64,000 nt of DNA from Deltaproteobacteria bacterium (GTDB lineage: Bacteria > Bdellovibrionota > Bdellovibrionia > Bdellovibrionales > JAMPXM01): assembly GCA_017302795.1 (NCBI GenBank), contig JAFLCB010000003.1, positions 276,650-340,649 of the forward strand, given 5' to 3'. The notes beneath the pieces were generated by a model that saw only the letters and a list, made by a program, of their open reading frames with translations, did no database searches and was not told the origin of the DNA. Shown one piece after another: positions 42,645 to 52,220 of the stretch; position 1 is the first letter of the stretch; each line of letters starts with the position of its first letter. A program made the position numbers and the translations under genes.

Positions 42645-42682
42645 GCCTCGCGGAAAATCAGATGAGAAGTTGGAGAACTGTT

Positions 42683-44143
42683 ATGCGAAGTTTCAAGCAA
42701 GCCATCGGCAGAGTTAAAAATCTCGCTTCTGAATCAGCGTTGCGCGCCTTGTCGGCTGTTTTGCCAGGGATTTTGTCGGCGATTTTCACAGCGGTTCTGC
42801 TAGTGGGGTGCAGTGACTTCCTGAACAGCGACAAGTCGAAATCGACGAATGGTCCTGCCGTTGGCTTATCCGAAGGTACAAAACGACCAGACGTCAACCC
42901 GCTTCCACCGGGCTTCGAAGACCCCAATCAGGCGCCATTCACAGAAGAAAAAATGCTCGTAAATCTTGGGATCAACGTATTTGCGCCGGCCGCATCGGAT
43001 TTCGCGATTGAAGCTTCTGTGTTGGAAAAACGAATTGCACGTGCTTGCCAAGCCGTCGCATCGACGAGTGACGGCGTGTCCGCCAATCCTGTTGGCTTGC
43101 CAGCGGAATGGGCCGAAGCCCAGACTCAGTGGAAGCGCGCAATGCTCGCGTTTCACCGTGCGGATAGCTTTCCGGTGGGTCCGCTATGGGATGACGACAA
43201 GAAACTTTCAATGCGAATCTACTCCTGGCCACTTTTTAATTCGTGCGGCATTGATAACGAAACGGTTCGCTTAAAGGACGGCATCGCTAGTTTGCCCTCA
43301 GATCTTCCAAACCCCGTGCGTGGTCTTGGCGCGCTTGAGTATTTGCTGTTCGAGTCCTCGATGGCTACCAAGTGCAATTCGCGGGCGTATCCGCAAGTGA
43401 TCAAGTGGACGGCGCTGACTCAAGCGGAAAAGCGTCGTGATCGCTGTGCGCAAGCTTCGCGTTTAGCTGCAGATCTTTCGGAGCAAGCGAGGATTTTGTC
43501 TCAAGAGTGGGACCCGAAGGGTCGAAATTACACCCGTCGCTTTATTGATAAGTCGGACGCGAGATATCCAAACGCTCGAGCGGCCGCGAATGCGGTGACA
43601 GATGGTCTTTTTCAAATCGAAGCGCTGAAAGATCTTCGCTTGGCGCGTCCACTTGGTTTTCACAAAGATTGCGTTTCTCCGACTGGGAAATGTCCCCAGG
43701 ATTCAGAACATCCATTCTCTGATTTTGCGCTAGAATCTGCTGGTGCGCGGCTGGCAGCCTTTGGCGATGCTCTTCGCGGTCAGTTCACAGGCGCGCAAGG
43801 CCCGACAAATGGCTTTGGTTTTGACGACCTCTTGATTTCCCATGGACACGCCGACATCGCTACAAAGCTTGGCGGTTTGGTTGATACCTCGCGCCAGGGG
43901 TTTAAGAAATTTGCGACTATTGTCGGCAGCGGTACCGGTACCGGTGTGGGAGGTCGCACATTTATTGCTGAAATCGACTCTATTTCGAAGGATGATTGTG
44001 TCGCTTCAACCTCTAGCGACCGGCGGGTTGAAATCTGCGCGCTCTTTCAAGATGTAAGGGCCGTGTCTACTTCCTTAAAAGCAGAACTTCTTGCGGTGCT
44101 TGCTCTCCGCTCGCCGCCAACTTACCAAGGCGACAACGATTAG
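42683..44143 (+). CDS. imelysin-like (IrpA/EfeO-related) lipoprotein
   Basis: 486 aa from ATG 42683 (GGAGA upstream). ATG 42662 is an alternative. Lipoprotein signal IFTAVLLVGC with Cys at ~43. An imelysin-type helical domain follows: WAEAQTQWKRAMLAFHRAD, GLGALEYLLFE and, later, DFALESAGARLAAFGDALRG. The family's GxHxxE metal motif reads GLGALE, with Gly in place of His. It lies between tonB and the receptor, as iron-regulated imelysin genes often do. It probably handles iron or heme at the cell surface or in the periplasm. Confidence 0.82.
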   Translation: MRSFKQAIGRVKNLASESALRALSAVLPGILSAIFTAVLLVGCSDFLNSDKSKSTNGPAVGLSEGTKRPDVNPLPPGFEDPNQAPFTEEKMLVNLGINVFAPAASDFAIEASVLEKRIARACQAVASTSDGVSANPVGLPAEWAEAQTQWKRAMLAFHRADSFPVGPLWDDDKKLSMRIYSWPLFNSCGIDNETVRLKDGIASLPSDLPNPVRGLGALEYLLFESSMATKCNSRAYPQVIKWTALTQAEKRRDRCAQASRLAADLSEQARILSQEWDPKGRNYTRRFIDKSDARYPNARAAANAVTDGLFQIEALKDLRLARPLGFHKDCVSPTGKCPQDSEHPFSDFALESAGARLAAFGDALRGQFTGAQGPTNGFGFDDLLISHGHADIATKLGGLVDTSRQGFKKFATIVGSGTGTGVGGRTFIAEIDSISKDDCVASTSSDRRVEICALFQDVRAVSTSLKAELLAVLALRSPPTYQGDND

Positions 44144-44151
44144 AGCGTGTG

Positions 44152-46506
44152 ATGTTAGATTCTAAATCCGCTTATACTTTTCTTTTTGCATTCTTTATTT
44201 CCTTTGCTTTGGAGATCTCTTCAGGCGCTGAGGCGCAGATCGGCGCGCAAAATGTTTCAGTTCAGGCATCACCATCGGCAGTGACCTCGGGCCAATCGAT
44301 TCTCGAAACGATTCATGTGCTTGGTGCTTCACGATTTGACTTGACTCAACCCACGGCCCCGACGCGCGTCTCGAAAAAGAAGCTTGAAGCTCTTCAGACG
44401 ACGAACGTTGGCGAAGCTTTGAGGTCCGCACCCGGCGTTTACATCCGAGAAGAAGATGGCCACGGCCTAAGGCCAAACATCGGTATGCGCGGAACTAATC
44501 CTGATCGTTCGAAAAAAATCGTCCTTTTGCAGGATGGGGTTCTCGCCGGTCCTGCGCCGTACTCTGCTCCGGCTGCCTACTACACACCGTCGATGTTTCA
44601 CACGTCTTCACTGGATGTGATGAGTGGCTTTACGTCGGTCCATCATGGACCGAATTCCATCGGTGGCGCGATCAATTATCTGACTCCTGATTTGCCAGAT
44701 TTTGCTGTAACGAGCCTCGGTCCTGTCGGTTCGGCGTTCGATCATGCTTTTGATTTTTCTTATGGCTCGTTCGAAACCGCAAAGTTGAAAGCAGTGACTC
44801 GTGGAGCGCTTGAAAGTGTCTGGGGTAAGGCCATCGCGTACCACTTGCAAGTTGCAGGAATTCAGTCGAAGGGTTTTAAAGTTCTAGATGGCGGCGGTGA
44901 AACCGGCTTCACGCAAGGTGATATTTACGGGAAGTTTCGACTAGGGAAGCCACTGACCTTTTCATTTGGCTTAGCTAATGAAAATTCAAAGGAAACTTAT
45001 TTAGGCTTATCCGAGGCCGATTTCGGATTGTCGCCCTATCGCCGTTACCGTGCATCGGCAGCGGATGAAATGATTTGGAATCATTGGCGCGTACAAGCCG
45101 ACCATGAAACCAGTTTTGAAAATGGCATGACTGCGATCGCCTCTGTTTATCATCGTCGGTTCCGAAGAGACTGGTACCGACTGGATCGTTTTCGCGGCGC
45201 TACAGCGCCGAGTTTGCGCGAGACGCTCAACAATCCGTCGGGGAATCCCTTGTTTTACGAAATCTTGCGTGGGGCCGATTCATCGACCGTGGGAAGCGAC
45301 GGTCAGTTGCAAGTTTTTAGCAATGATCGCAGCTATCAGTCCGAAGGCGTGCAGCTTCGACTTGTCGGAGAAATCGGTGGGGATTCCGAAGACTATTCTG
45401 GTGGAGATTCCAGTCTTGCGGGCCAGGACGGTGTCGGCACCTCTAGTGCCACTCGCGGCGCGCGAATCAGGCATTCCTACCAAGGGATGGTGCGCCTTCA
45501 TCGCGATCGCATCGACCGCGATCACACATATGACTTTTATGAAATGGCGCAAGGCCAGTTAAATCGGACTGCGACGCCGACTCAGCGAGATCGTTTGAAC
45601 AGTGAAGAGGCGATGGCGCTGTTAGTTAGTGGTCAAGATGATATTTCGATGGGGCCTTGGGTATTGACCGCTGTTGGCCGCATTGAAAGCGTCGGATTTA
45701 AATTTGTCGACAAACTAACGGGCGCAGAAAAAGTTCGGTCAGATTTCGTTGTCGTTCCGGGGGCAGGTCTTCTTCGAACGTTTGGTGAAGATTTTTCTGC
45801 GCGTTTCAGCGCCAACCGCGCTGTTACGGTCACAGGTCTTGATATTTCTGGATCGGAAAATCGAGAAGAAGCCATGAACTATGAATTGGGTTTTCGATAT
45901 TTTGCTGGGGAGCGCGATCTTCAGGCGGAAGTGACTTTCTTTTACAATGATTATGCGAATCTCACTGGCACCTGCACGGCTTCTTCCGGGTGCGCGTCTG
46001 CGGCCTTGGATTCACAAATCAGCGGCGGTAAAGCACTGATCACGGGTGTTGAGGCGCGTGTGGCTGAAGGTATTCAGCTAGGTAAAATGTGGTTACCGAT
46101 GGAACTTGGTGTGACGATATTGTCAGCGACTTTTCAAAACAGTTTCACTCCTTCGACTCCTGCGGATTGGGGCGCTGGGCCCGTCGCTACTGGCGATCCG
46201 TTGCCTTACGTTCCAACGGCCCAGTATCGCGCAAGCGTCGGCGCTGAATGGAAAACGTTGAGCCAAGAACTCCAAGTGACTTATCAGTCCAAAACTTTTG
46301 ATCAGAGTGCAGCGAGTGGCCGAGTCGAAATCCCTGCCTTCGGTACTGTCGATTATTCAGCAAGTACGAAAGTTGCCGACAAACAAACCGTAAAACTGAA
46401 ACTCGATAACATTCTGGGCCGCGAGTACGCCGTCGGTGCGCGCCCCTTCGGTCTCCGCCCCGGCAAACCGTTTTCCATCACCCTGGGGTACCTCCTACAT
46501 TTTTGA
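44152..46506 (+). CDS. TonB-dependent outer-membrane receptor, FecA-like
   Basis: 784 aa from ATG 44152. An adjacent GTG one codon earlier is possible. Signal peptide with core YTFLFAFFISFALEI, then a TonB-box-like ETIHVLG at ~47-53. The plug domain (~65-180) has NVGEALRSAPGVYIREEDGHGLRPNIGMRG and the later GPNSIGGAINYLTP. A ~600-residue 22-strand barrel ends SITLGYLLHF with the C-terminal Phe. The plug resembles FecA (ferric citrate). A FecI/FecR regulation domain at the N-terminus is absent. With tonB, the imelysin-like and FbpA-like genes it forms an iron-acquisition operon. Confidence 0.9.
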   Translation: MLDSKSAYTFLFAFFISFALEISSGAEAQIGAQNVSVQASPSAVTSGQSILETIHVLGASRFDLTQPTAPTRVSKKKLEALQTTNVGEALRSAPGVYIREEDGHGLRPNIGMRGTNPDRSKKIVLLQDGVLAGPAPYSAPAAYYTPSMFHTSSLDVMSGFTSVHHGPNSIGGAINYLTPDLPDFAVTSLGPVGSAFDHAFDFSYGSFETAKLKAVTRGALESVWGKAIAYHLQVAGIQSKGFKVLDGGGETGFTQGDIYGKFRLGKPLTFSFGLANENSKETYLGLSEADFGLSPYRRYRASAADEMIWNHWRVQADHETSFENGMTAIASVYHRRFRRDWYRLDRFRGATAPSLRETLNNPSGNPLFYEILRGADSSTVGSDGQLQVFSNDRSYQSEGVQLRLVGEIGGDSEDYSGGDSSLAGQDGVGTSSATRGARIRHSYQGMVRLHRDRIDRDHTYDFYEMAQGQLNRTATPTQRDRLNSEEAMALLVSGQDDISMGPWVLTAVGRIESVGFKFVDKLTGAEKVRSDFVVVPGAGLLRTFGEDFSARFSANRAVTVTGLDISGSENREEAMNYELGFRYFAGERDLQAEVTFFYNDYANLTGTCTASSGCASAALDSQISGGKALITGVEARVAEGIQLGKMWLPMELGVTILSATFQNSFTPSTPADWGAGPVATGDPLPYVPTAQYRASVGAEWKTLSQELQVTYQSKTFDQSAASGRVEIPAFGTVDYSASTKVADKQTVKLKLDNILGREYAVGARPFGLRPGKPFSITLGYLLHF

Positions 46507-46510
46507 AATG

Positions 46511-46532
46511 CGCCGCGACATTTTGTCCGGCG
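46511..46532. repeat. hairpin, left flank of the REP-associated transposase gene
   Basis: CGCCG-c-GACA-TTT-TGTC-CGGCG, nine pairs with one bulged C, four bases after the receptor stop. No T-run follows, so it is not a classical terminator. Its ends and ATTTTG centre match the hairpin at 47259-47283 on the other side of the Y1 transposase gene. Confidence 0.6.
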
Positions 46533-46618
46533 TAAGGATTTCGATAGGTGGTCTCAATTCTGCTTTTTTATTTAAGTCGACGGACAAGCTTGCGCATCTT
46601 TTGATGGCCTTCGCGCTA

Positions 46619-47254
46619 ATGAGAAAAGCTCGGCCAATTCATCCTGAAATTCCCTACCACCTTTGCGCACGCACAAATGAGCGAGTCAACTTCGGTCCGC
46701 CGCTCGAGATTGTCTGGACCTGCATGGAAAACTACCTTCACTTTTTACATTTTGTTTATGGCGTAAAAATTCACTCATTTGTTTTGATGCCGAATCACTT
46801 TCACATGATCGCAACTTTCCCTTTGGCGAACTTCGGAGCGGCAATGAACTACTTCATGCGCGAAACAAGTCGTGAAATTTCGCGTGCGGCTGGCCGAGAA
46901 AATCATCTTTATGGAACGCGTGTTTATCGCTCGGCACTATCTTCGTTTCGGTACTTCACGCATGCCTACAAATACGTCTATCGAAATCCAGTGGAAGCGG
47001 GGCTGGCGATGAGAGTAGAGTATTACTCTTTTTCAACGCTTCAGAGTCTTCTTGGTCTTAAACATGGGATGACCCCGCTAGAAGAGGACACTTTGCTGTT
47101 TGATGATGTTGAATTTCAATTGAATTGGCTTAATCGCCGCCCGGATGTTGAAAACCGAAAGGCCGTAAAAAATGGATTGCGAAAGCCGAAGTTTGAATTG
47201 GCATTGAATCGAAAAAACCGACGTCCTAATGAACTTGAGACAGGTTGGTATTAA
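46619..47254 (+). CDS. REP-associated tyrosine transposase (RAYT, Y1 family)
   Basis: 211 aa from ATG 46619. ATG 46604 is an alternative, and the frame further back overlaps the receptor. The HUH motif is PNHFHMI (His60, His62) and the catalytic Tyr lies in AYKYVYRNPVEAGL (Tyr119 or Tyr121), the arrangement of single-Tyr Y1 transposases. Length and lack of terminal inverted repeats fit domesticated RAYT proteins that mobilise or process REP palindromes. Two similar hairpins flank the gene. The stop is five bases before the right hairpin. Confidence 0.85.
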   Translation: MRKARPIHPEIPYHLCARTNERVNFGPPLEIVWTCMENYLHFLHFVYGVKIHSFVLMPNHFHMIATFPLANFGAAMNYFMRETSREISRAAGRENHLYGTRVYRSALSSFRYFTHAYKYVYRNPVEAGLAMRVEYYSFSTLQSLLGLKHGMTPLEEDTLLFDDVEFQLNWLNRRPDVENRKAVKNGLRKPKFELALNRKNRRPNELETGWY

Positions 47255-47258
47255 AAAA

Positions 47259-47283
47259 AGCGCCGCGATTTTGCCGCGGCGCT
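47259..47283 (-). terminator. strong hairpin; terminator of the subtilase gene and right flank of RAYT
   Basis: AGCGCCGCG-ATTTTGC-CGCGGCGCT, a perfect nine-pair stem. Read on the minus strand it is followed by seven T (47252-47258 region is A-rich on plus), so it is a good intrinsic terminator for the subtilase transcript. It shares its core with the left hairpin of the RAYT gene. Confidence 0.8.
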
Positions 47284-47305
47284 ATACCAAAATGTAGGCG
47301 GTACC

Positions 47306-48865
47306 CTAGAGTTTTTCTACTGAGAGTTTGCCGTTGGTAGTTGCTTTTGAGGACATGGTGCTGACGGGTTTCGTCGCTTTCATGACGGCAGATTTCATCT
47401 CAGCCAATGTGGCTTTAGGATGATCAGCGAGGTAGAGAGCGGCGGCGCCGGCGACGTGTGGCGTAGCCATCGAAGTACCATCCCATGTTACGGTCACTCC
47501 GTACTGCGGGAGGTCGATGACTTTGTCGCTGTAACCGTTGCCAACTATTGTTGAATAAATGGCAACTCCTGGCGCGCCCATGTCGACCGACGTAGCGCCC
47601 CAGTTCGAGAAGCCACCAAGTGCGTCGGCTTTATCAAGGGCCGCAACAGAAATGATGTTCTCGTGTGGGTAGCTAGCGGGATATGCCGGAGCTTTGCTCG
47701 TGTCGTTGTCGTAACCTTTGCCTTGCGCATCGCCATTACCAGCGGCGGCAACAAACAACTGACCTGCTAAGCGCGCTTCTTCGATGACATCGCGAAGTGC
47801 TTGATTGCCGGCAGCATCTTCAGGATCTTCTCCTGAAGAGCCCCATGAGTTCGAAGAAACTCGAACGCCCATTTTGATCGAATACTCGATCGATTTGATC
47901 GCGCCTTCCGTCGACCCCTCGCCTTTTTCGCTTAAGAAACGAAGAGCCATGATTTTCGCTCGTGGCGCGACACCGGCAACTCCTTTGCCGTTTTCACCTC
48001 GGGCTGCAACGTTACCCGCACAGTGAGTACCGTGGCCGGGGTTTCCACCACCGAACAAGAGATCCGTCGGCTCGACGCTGAGATCGAAAGGTTTGTTGTC
48101 GTTCGTGACAAAATCCCATCCGATCACGTCATCGATATAGCCATTGAGATCGTCATCGACGCCGTTCGCCGCTTTGTCTTTCCCTTGGGCATCGAGTCCC
48201 GATTCGCCAGGGTTTCTCCACATATTGTCGATAAGATCTTCGTGCGTGTAATCAACGCCCGAATCAAGAACGGCGACAACGACGCCTTCGCCCTTTGCGC
48301 CTTTCCATGCGTTCTGAACTCCGTTATCGATCATGCCCCATTGATTGTTTGCCAAGCCATCGGCGCCGGATCCGGGCTTCGTCGCGTTTGGAATTGCCGG
48401 ATTGTCGACTTTTGCTTTTGAGGGAACGCCCGCAAGAACTTGCTCGATAGTGCGACCATCTTGCGCTTTGAAGCCAGAAGACTTCATCGCTTGAGCAAGG
48501 GCTTCGCGTTGGACCGCGTTTTCAATCCGGTAGTTGTTGAGATGGCGGATCGGATAGTTTGGCTGAACCAGCTGGACACCGCTCATGGCCTTCAGCGCTT
48601 GCATCGTCAAGCGGCTAGATTTCACGGGCGACTTGATGGAAACCCAGCGGGTCCCATCGCGAAGTGCACCAGTGATTGTTTCAACCGTCCCGCCAGACGA
48701 CTTCGTCATGGTAGTTAAAGATTGCGTGAACGCCGATGACTTTGAAGCATCGACTTTTACCAGTATATCGACAGCTTGGCCGCCCGCTTCAGCGGAATGA
48801 ATAGAAATGGTCGTTGCTAGCAAGCTGCCCAATACAAGAGCAGATGCTTTAGAAATAGCTGACAT
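47306..48865 (-). CDS. secreted subtilisin-like serine protease
   Basis: 519 aa pre-pro-enzyme. Signal peptide MSAISKASALVLGSLLATTISIHSAEAG. An inhibitor-I9-like propeptide at ~31-110 has ILVKVDASKSSAFTQSL and ends GVQLVQPNYPIRH. The S8 catalytic domain has Asp201 in AVLDSGVDYTHEDL, His278 in GHGTHCAG, the oxyanion Asn in AAAGNGDAQG and Ser465 in GTSMATPHVAGAAALY. It lacks C-terminal adhesion domains. The gene ends in a strong terminator. Such proteases are abundant in predatory bacteria and may digest prey or external protein. Confidence 0.95.
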   Translation of the reverse strand: MSAISKASALVLGSLLATTISIHSAEAGGQAVDILVKVDASKSSAFTQSLTTMTKSSGGTVETITGALRDGTRWVSIKSPVKSSRLTMQALKAMSGVQLVQPNYPIRHLNNYRIENAVQREALAQAMKSSGFKAQDGRTIEQVLAGVPSKAKVDNPAIPNATKPGSGADGLANNQWGMIDNGVQNAWKGAKGEGVVVAVLDSGVDYTHEDLIDNMWRNPGESGLDAQGKDKAANGVDDDLNGYIDDVIGWDFVTNDNKPFDLSVEPTDLLFGGGNPGHGTHCAGNVAARGENGKGVAGVAPRAKIMALRFLSEKGEGSTEGAIKSIEYSIKMGVRVSSNSWGSSGEDPEDAAGNQALRDVIEEARLAGQLFVAAAGNGDAQGKGYDNDTSKAPAYPASYPHENIISVAALDKADALGGFSNWGATSVDMGAPGVAIYSTIVGNGYSDKVIDLPQYGVTVTWDGTSMATPHVAGAAALYLADHPKATLAEMKSAVMKATKPVSTMSSKATTNGKLSVEKL

Positions 48866-49354
48866 GTCCCCTCCCTAGAGTGACTTGAAAACAGGCAGAC
48901 ACCCTCCGTTTCTGCCGGTTTCAGTTCGAACACCTAGCGATCCTTGCTAAGTGTCCGTCAGGCGCTTCCATGCGATCTGATGAGTACTGACTAAAGTACG
49001 TAGATTAAAGTCTAGGCACTCGCGTTTGATCGCGTCCATCGATATTCCGTGAAAAATGATATTTTTTCGAGCACGCGCGACGCGTTGCTGCGAGGGCTCT
49101 GTGCACCTTGGCACTGGGTTTAACCTGATGCTACTAATCCTACCACAAGTGCTTAAAACCTTTGGCTGTTCAAGAAATTTCGAGCGGGTTTGCAGGCAAT
49201 CATCACGAAACTGGAAATGGTTTGGAAATCGGGATGTTTGCGTTCAATCTCTACTCGAAAACTAATCGAGAATGGCATTCTGTTTGCGACTTTAGCGCCA
49301 GATTTTAGGCCGAGTTAACGCGATTTTTTTGACGGGTTTTTTTTGGAGGAAGCC
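48866..49354. other. 489-bp intergenic region between subtilase and nuoB
   Basis: Divergent promoter region. I see no convincing gene, although short frames exist. The last 12 bases include GGAGGA (49345-49350), the nuoB ribosome binding site. AT-rich patches lie near 49055-49065 and 49320-49345. No copy of the TCTCA/TGAGAC motif and no RNA gene is recognised. Confidence 0.55.
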
Positions 49355-49945
49355 GTGAGCGACTCTCAAATTTCAAATGGAATTCACCCACAGAATTCAC
49401 AAACATTGGTTGCGAACCTCGCCGATAAGGCGATGGATGAGATGGCAAAGAGCTTCGCCTTCACAACTCGGTTAGACGACATTGTTGCGTGGGGTGCGAA
49501 AAATGCGCTGTGGCCGCTTCCGTATGGTACCGCGTGTTGCGGGATCGAACTGATGTCGGTGATGGGACCAAAATACGATCTCGCTCGTTTTGGAGCGGAG
49601 GTTGTTCGCTTCTCGCCTCGCCAAGCAGACTTACTCTTGGTGGCTGGCACGATCACAGAAAAAATGGCGCCGGTCTTAGTTCACATTTACGAGCAAATGC
49701 TGACCCCAAAATACGTGATCTCGATGGGAGCCTGTGCCTCGAGCGGCGGTTTTTATCGTTCGTATCACGTTCTTCAGGGAATCGACAAAGTAGTTCCAGT
49801 TGATGTGTTTGTGCCCGGCTGCCCGCCGACGCCAGAGGCTGTTCTCGATGGAGTGATGACGCTGCAGCGGATGATTGCTGAGCACACTCCTCGCCCATGG
49901 GCCGAAGGTTGGAAGCGACCTTCTTTCATTAAGCCAATCACGTAA
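49355..49945 (+). CDS. nuoB: NADH-quinone oxidoreductase subunit B
   Basis: Complex I subunit carrying iron-sulfur cluster N2, which passes electrons to quinone. 196 aa from GTG 49355, chosen because GGAGGA precedes it; a TTG at 49343 is the alternative. The four N2 ligands are Cys61-Cys62 in GTACCGIEL, Cys127 in GACASSGG and Cys156 in VPGCPPTPE. The N-terminal ~40 residues are longer than in many NuoB. No nuoA lies upstream, unlike the usual order. Confidence 0.96.
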   Translation: MSDSQISNGIHPQNSQTLVANLADKAMDEMAKSFAFTTRLDDIVAWGAKNALWPLPYGTACCGIELMSVMGPKYDLARFGAEVVRFSPRQADLLLVAGTITEKMAPVLVHIYEQMLTPKYVISMGACASSGGFYRSYHVLQGIDKVVPVDVFVPGCPPTPEAVLDGVMTLQRMIAEHTPRPWAEGWKRPSFIKPIT

Positions 49946-49959
49946 TTTTGGAGACCGTC

Positions 49960-51705
49960 ATGGAAACAGTGAACACAACATCGAGTCCACTTGAGAGCTT
50001 AAAGCGCGACTTCGCGTCTGGTGAATCGTCGGTGGAATCTTTTGCGAATTCTTCAGCGGCTTATGGCAGCTTGAAGTTTTTGACGACCAGTACTGGCGAC
50101 GACGTTTTAGAAGTGGACAAGGACAGCGTTCCTGCCGTCTTCCAACAGTTCAAGGATTCCGGCCGGTTTGATTTTTTAATGGATGTAACAGCTGTCGATC
50201 ATTTGAATCAAATGGCTGGTCGACAAAAGCGATTTGATGTCGTGTACCATCTGTTCTCTTCGAAAACTTACGCACGTCTGCGCGTGAAGGCGCAAGTCGG
50301 TGAGGGAGAGGCGATCCCTTCGATCTCGCCAATCTATCGCGCCGCTAACTGGTTTGAACGCGAAGCTTACGACATGTTTGGCATTCATTTCTCTGGCCAC
50401 CCAAACTTGACGAGAATTTTGGTTCACCACGAATTTGTCGGTCACCCATTGAGAAAAGATTACGATGCCGATCATCAGCAACATTGCTCCTCGGCGATGC
50501 CGCTGCACTTTCTTCCAGATCCAAATTTCAAATCAGAGGGGCGTCAACTCTTACCGTTGAACATTGGTCCGTCACATCCAGCGACACACGGAACACTTCG
50601 AGTGATGGCTGAGGTTGACGGCGAAACAATTGCACGCGCGAACGTGGAACTCGGTTTTTTACATCGCTGTTTCGAAAAGATGGCAGAAACCCATCCCTAT
50701 AACCAAGTGATTCCGTACACCGATCGCTTGAACTACTGCTCGGCGCCGATGAACAACATCGGTTACTGCAAAGCTGTCGAGCGTCTTTTGGGTGTCGAAA
50801 TTCCCGCTCGCGCGCAAGCGATGCGAATTGTATTGGCGGAACTTTCGCGCATCATCGATCACTTTGTTTGTATCGGTGCGAACGCGGTTGATCTCGGCGC
50901 ATTGACCGGCTTCTTTCATTTGTTCACCTATCGCGAGATGGTTTACTCGCTCTTTGAAAAACTTTGCGGTGCTCGTTTGACGGTGTCTATGACCCGCATC
51001 GGCGGCATGGCGCAAGACGCTCCCGAAGGTTGGTTCGACGACGTTTTGGAAACGTGCAAGAAAATCAGCGAAGGTGTCGATCAGTTGGATGGTCTTTTGA
51101 CTGGCAACAAGATCTGGCAACAGCGCACGCAAGGAGTCGGTAAGATTTCGGCTGAAGACGCTATCGCGTGGGGATATACGGGGCCTTGTTTGCGCGCAGC
51201 AGGCGTTGGTCTTGATCTTCGCAGAGCACAGCCGTACTACGGCTATGATCAGCTCGATTTCAAAATTCCTGTTGGAACGACAGGCGACGTTTTCGATCGC
51301 TACTTGGTCCGCGTCGCTGAAATGCGTGAATCGCTAAAGATCATCGAGCAGGTTTGCAAAAACATGCCGAGTGGCGATTACACCATTCGAGATAAATCGA
51401 TTGTGCTACCAGAAAAGTCGGAAGTTTATGGAAACATCGAAGGCCTCATGAATCACTTCATGTTGGTGATCAAAGGACTTCGTCCACCTGTGGGCGATCT
51501 CTATGATGCGACGGAAGCAGCGAACGGTGAGCTGGGTTTCTACTTGGTCAGCGACGGTAGCGGACGACCGTACCGATTAAAAGTTCGCCCTCCATGTTTT
51601 GCTATTTATCAATCGTTTCCGGATCAGATCACTGGCGGTCTCTTAGCTGACGTGATTGCGATTTTGGGTTCGATGAATCTTATTGCCGGTGAACTGGATC
51701 GCTAA
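49960..51705 (+). CDS. nuoCD: NADH-quinone oxidoreductase subunits C and D, fused
   Basis: 581 aa from ATG 49960 (TTGGAG upstream). Residues ~1-175 are the NuoC part, with ANWFEREAYDMFGI and GHPLRKDY. Residues ~190-581 are NuoD, with LNIGPSHPATHGTL, the quinone-site His region, GFLHRCFEK, MTRIGGMAQDAP and a final DVIAILGSMNLIAGELDR. Fusion of C and D also occurs in Enterobacteria and some others. It connects the peripheral arm to the quinone site. Confidence 0.96.
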   Translation: METVNTTSSPLESLKRDFASGESSVESFANSSAAYGSLKFLTTSTGDDVLEVDKDSVPAVFQQFKDSGRFDFLMDVTAVDHLNQMAGRQKRFDVVYHLFSSKTYARLRVKAQVGEGEAIPSISPIYRAANWFEREAYDMFGIHFSGHPNLTRILVHHEFVGHPLRKDYDADHQQHCSSAMPLHFLPDPNFKSEGRQLLPLNIGPSHPATHGTLRVMAEVDGETIARANVELGFLHRCFEKMAETHPYNQVIPYTDRLNYCSAPMNNIGYCKAVERLLGVEIPARAQAMRIVLAELSRIIDHFVCIGANAVDLGALTGFFHLFTYREMVYSLFEKLCGARLTVSMTRIGGMAQDAPEGWFDDVLETCKKISEGVDQLDGLLTGNKIWQQRTQGVGKISAEDAIAWGYTGPCLRAAGVGLDLRRAQPYYGYDQLDFKIPVGTTGDVFDRYLVRVAEMRESLKIIEQVCKNMPSGDYTIRDKSIVLPEKSEVYGNIEGLMNHFMLVIKGLRPPVGDLYDATEAANGELGFYLVSDGSGRPYRLKVRPPCFAIYQSFPDQITGGLLADVIAILGSMNLIAGELDR

Positions 51706-51716
51706 AGAGGACGATG

Positions 51717-52214
51717 ATGTTTAAACTCTCCGATGAAGGCTTGAAGTACGTAAAAACTGAACTGACTCGCTACGAAGCGAAGCAGTCGGCAATCATTCGC
51801 TGTCTGTACCGCGCTCAAGACGAGAACAACGGTTGGGTAAGCCAAGAAGTTATCCAACACCTTTCGGAAGTGATGGAAATACCGGCCGCACAGATTGAAG
51901 AAGTCGCAACGTTCTATACAATGTTCAACAAAACACCGGTCGGAAAGAACCACATTCAGGTCTGCGTGACGCTGACGTGCGGGATGCTTGGTGGCCGGGA
52001 GCTTTGTGATTCGATGATGAAGGAAGCTGGCTGTAAAAAAGAAGGCGAAGTTTCGCCCGATGGCCTTTTCACATTTTCGAAAGTGGAATGCCTTGGCAGC
52101 TGTGACACAGCGCCAATGCTTCAAGTAAATCGCGACTCTTACATCGAAAACCTGAACACGGAAAAAGGTGTCGAACTTGTTCGAAACCTACGTTCGAAGG
52201 CGCGGGGGCACTGA
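51717..52214 (+). CDS. nuoE: NADH-quinone oxidoreductase subunit E
   Basis: 165 aa thioredoxin-like subunit binding the [2Fe-2S] cluster N1a. The ligands are Cys83 and Cys88 in CVTLTC and Cys125 and Cys129 in CLGSC. Two adjacent in-frame ATGs exist. The second (51717) has the better spacing from AGAGG. The tail is basic (RSKARGH). It is seven to eleven bases after nuoCD and six bases before nuoF. Confidence 0.94.
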   Translation: MFKLSDEGLKYVKTELTRYEAKQSAIIRCLYRAQDENNGWVSQEVIQHLSEVMEIPAAQIEEVATFYTMFNKTPVGKNHIQVCVTLTCGMLGGRELCDSMMKEAGCKKEGEVSPDGLFTFSKVECLGSCDTAPMLQVNRDSYIENLNTEKGVELVRNLRSKARGH

Positions 52215-52220
52215 CCAACA

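Noticed and set aside
46507-47283. A complete insertion sequence around the Y1 transposase
   Set aside because: No second gene, no target duplication and no typical IS200/IS605 ends; the small single protein with flanking hairpins fits a RAYT better.
49056-49265. 69-aa frame upstream of nuoB
   Set aside because: No ribosome binding site and random-looking composition; it is not a NuoA, which would need three membrane helices.
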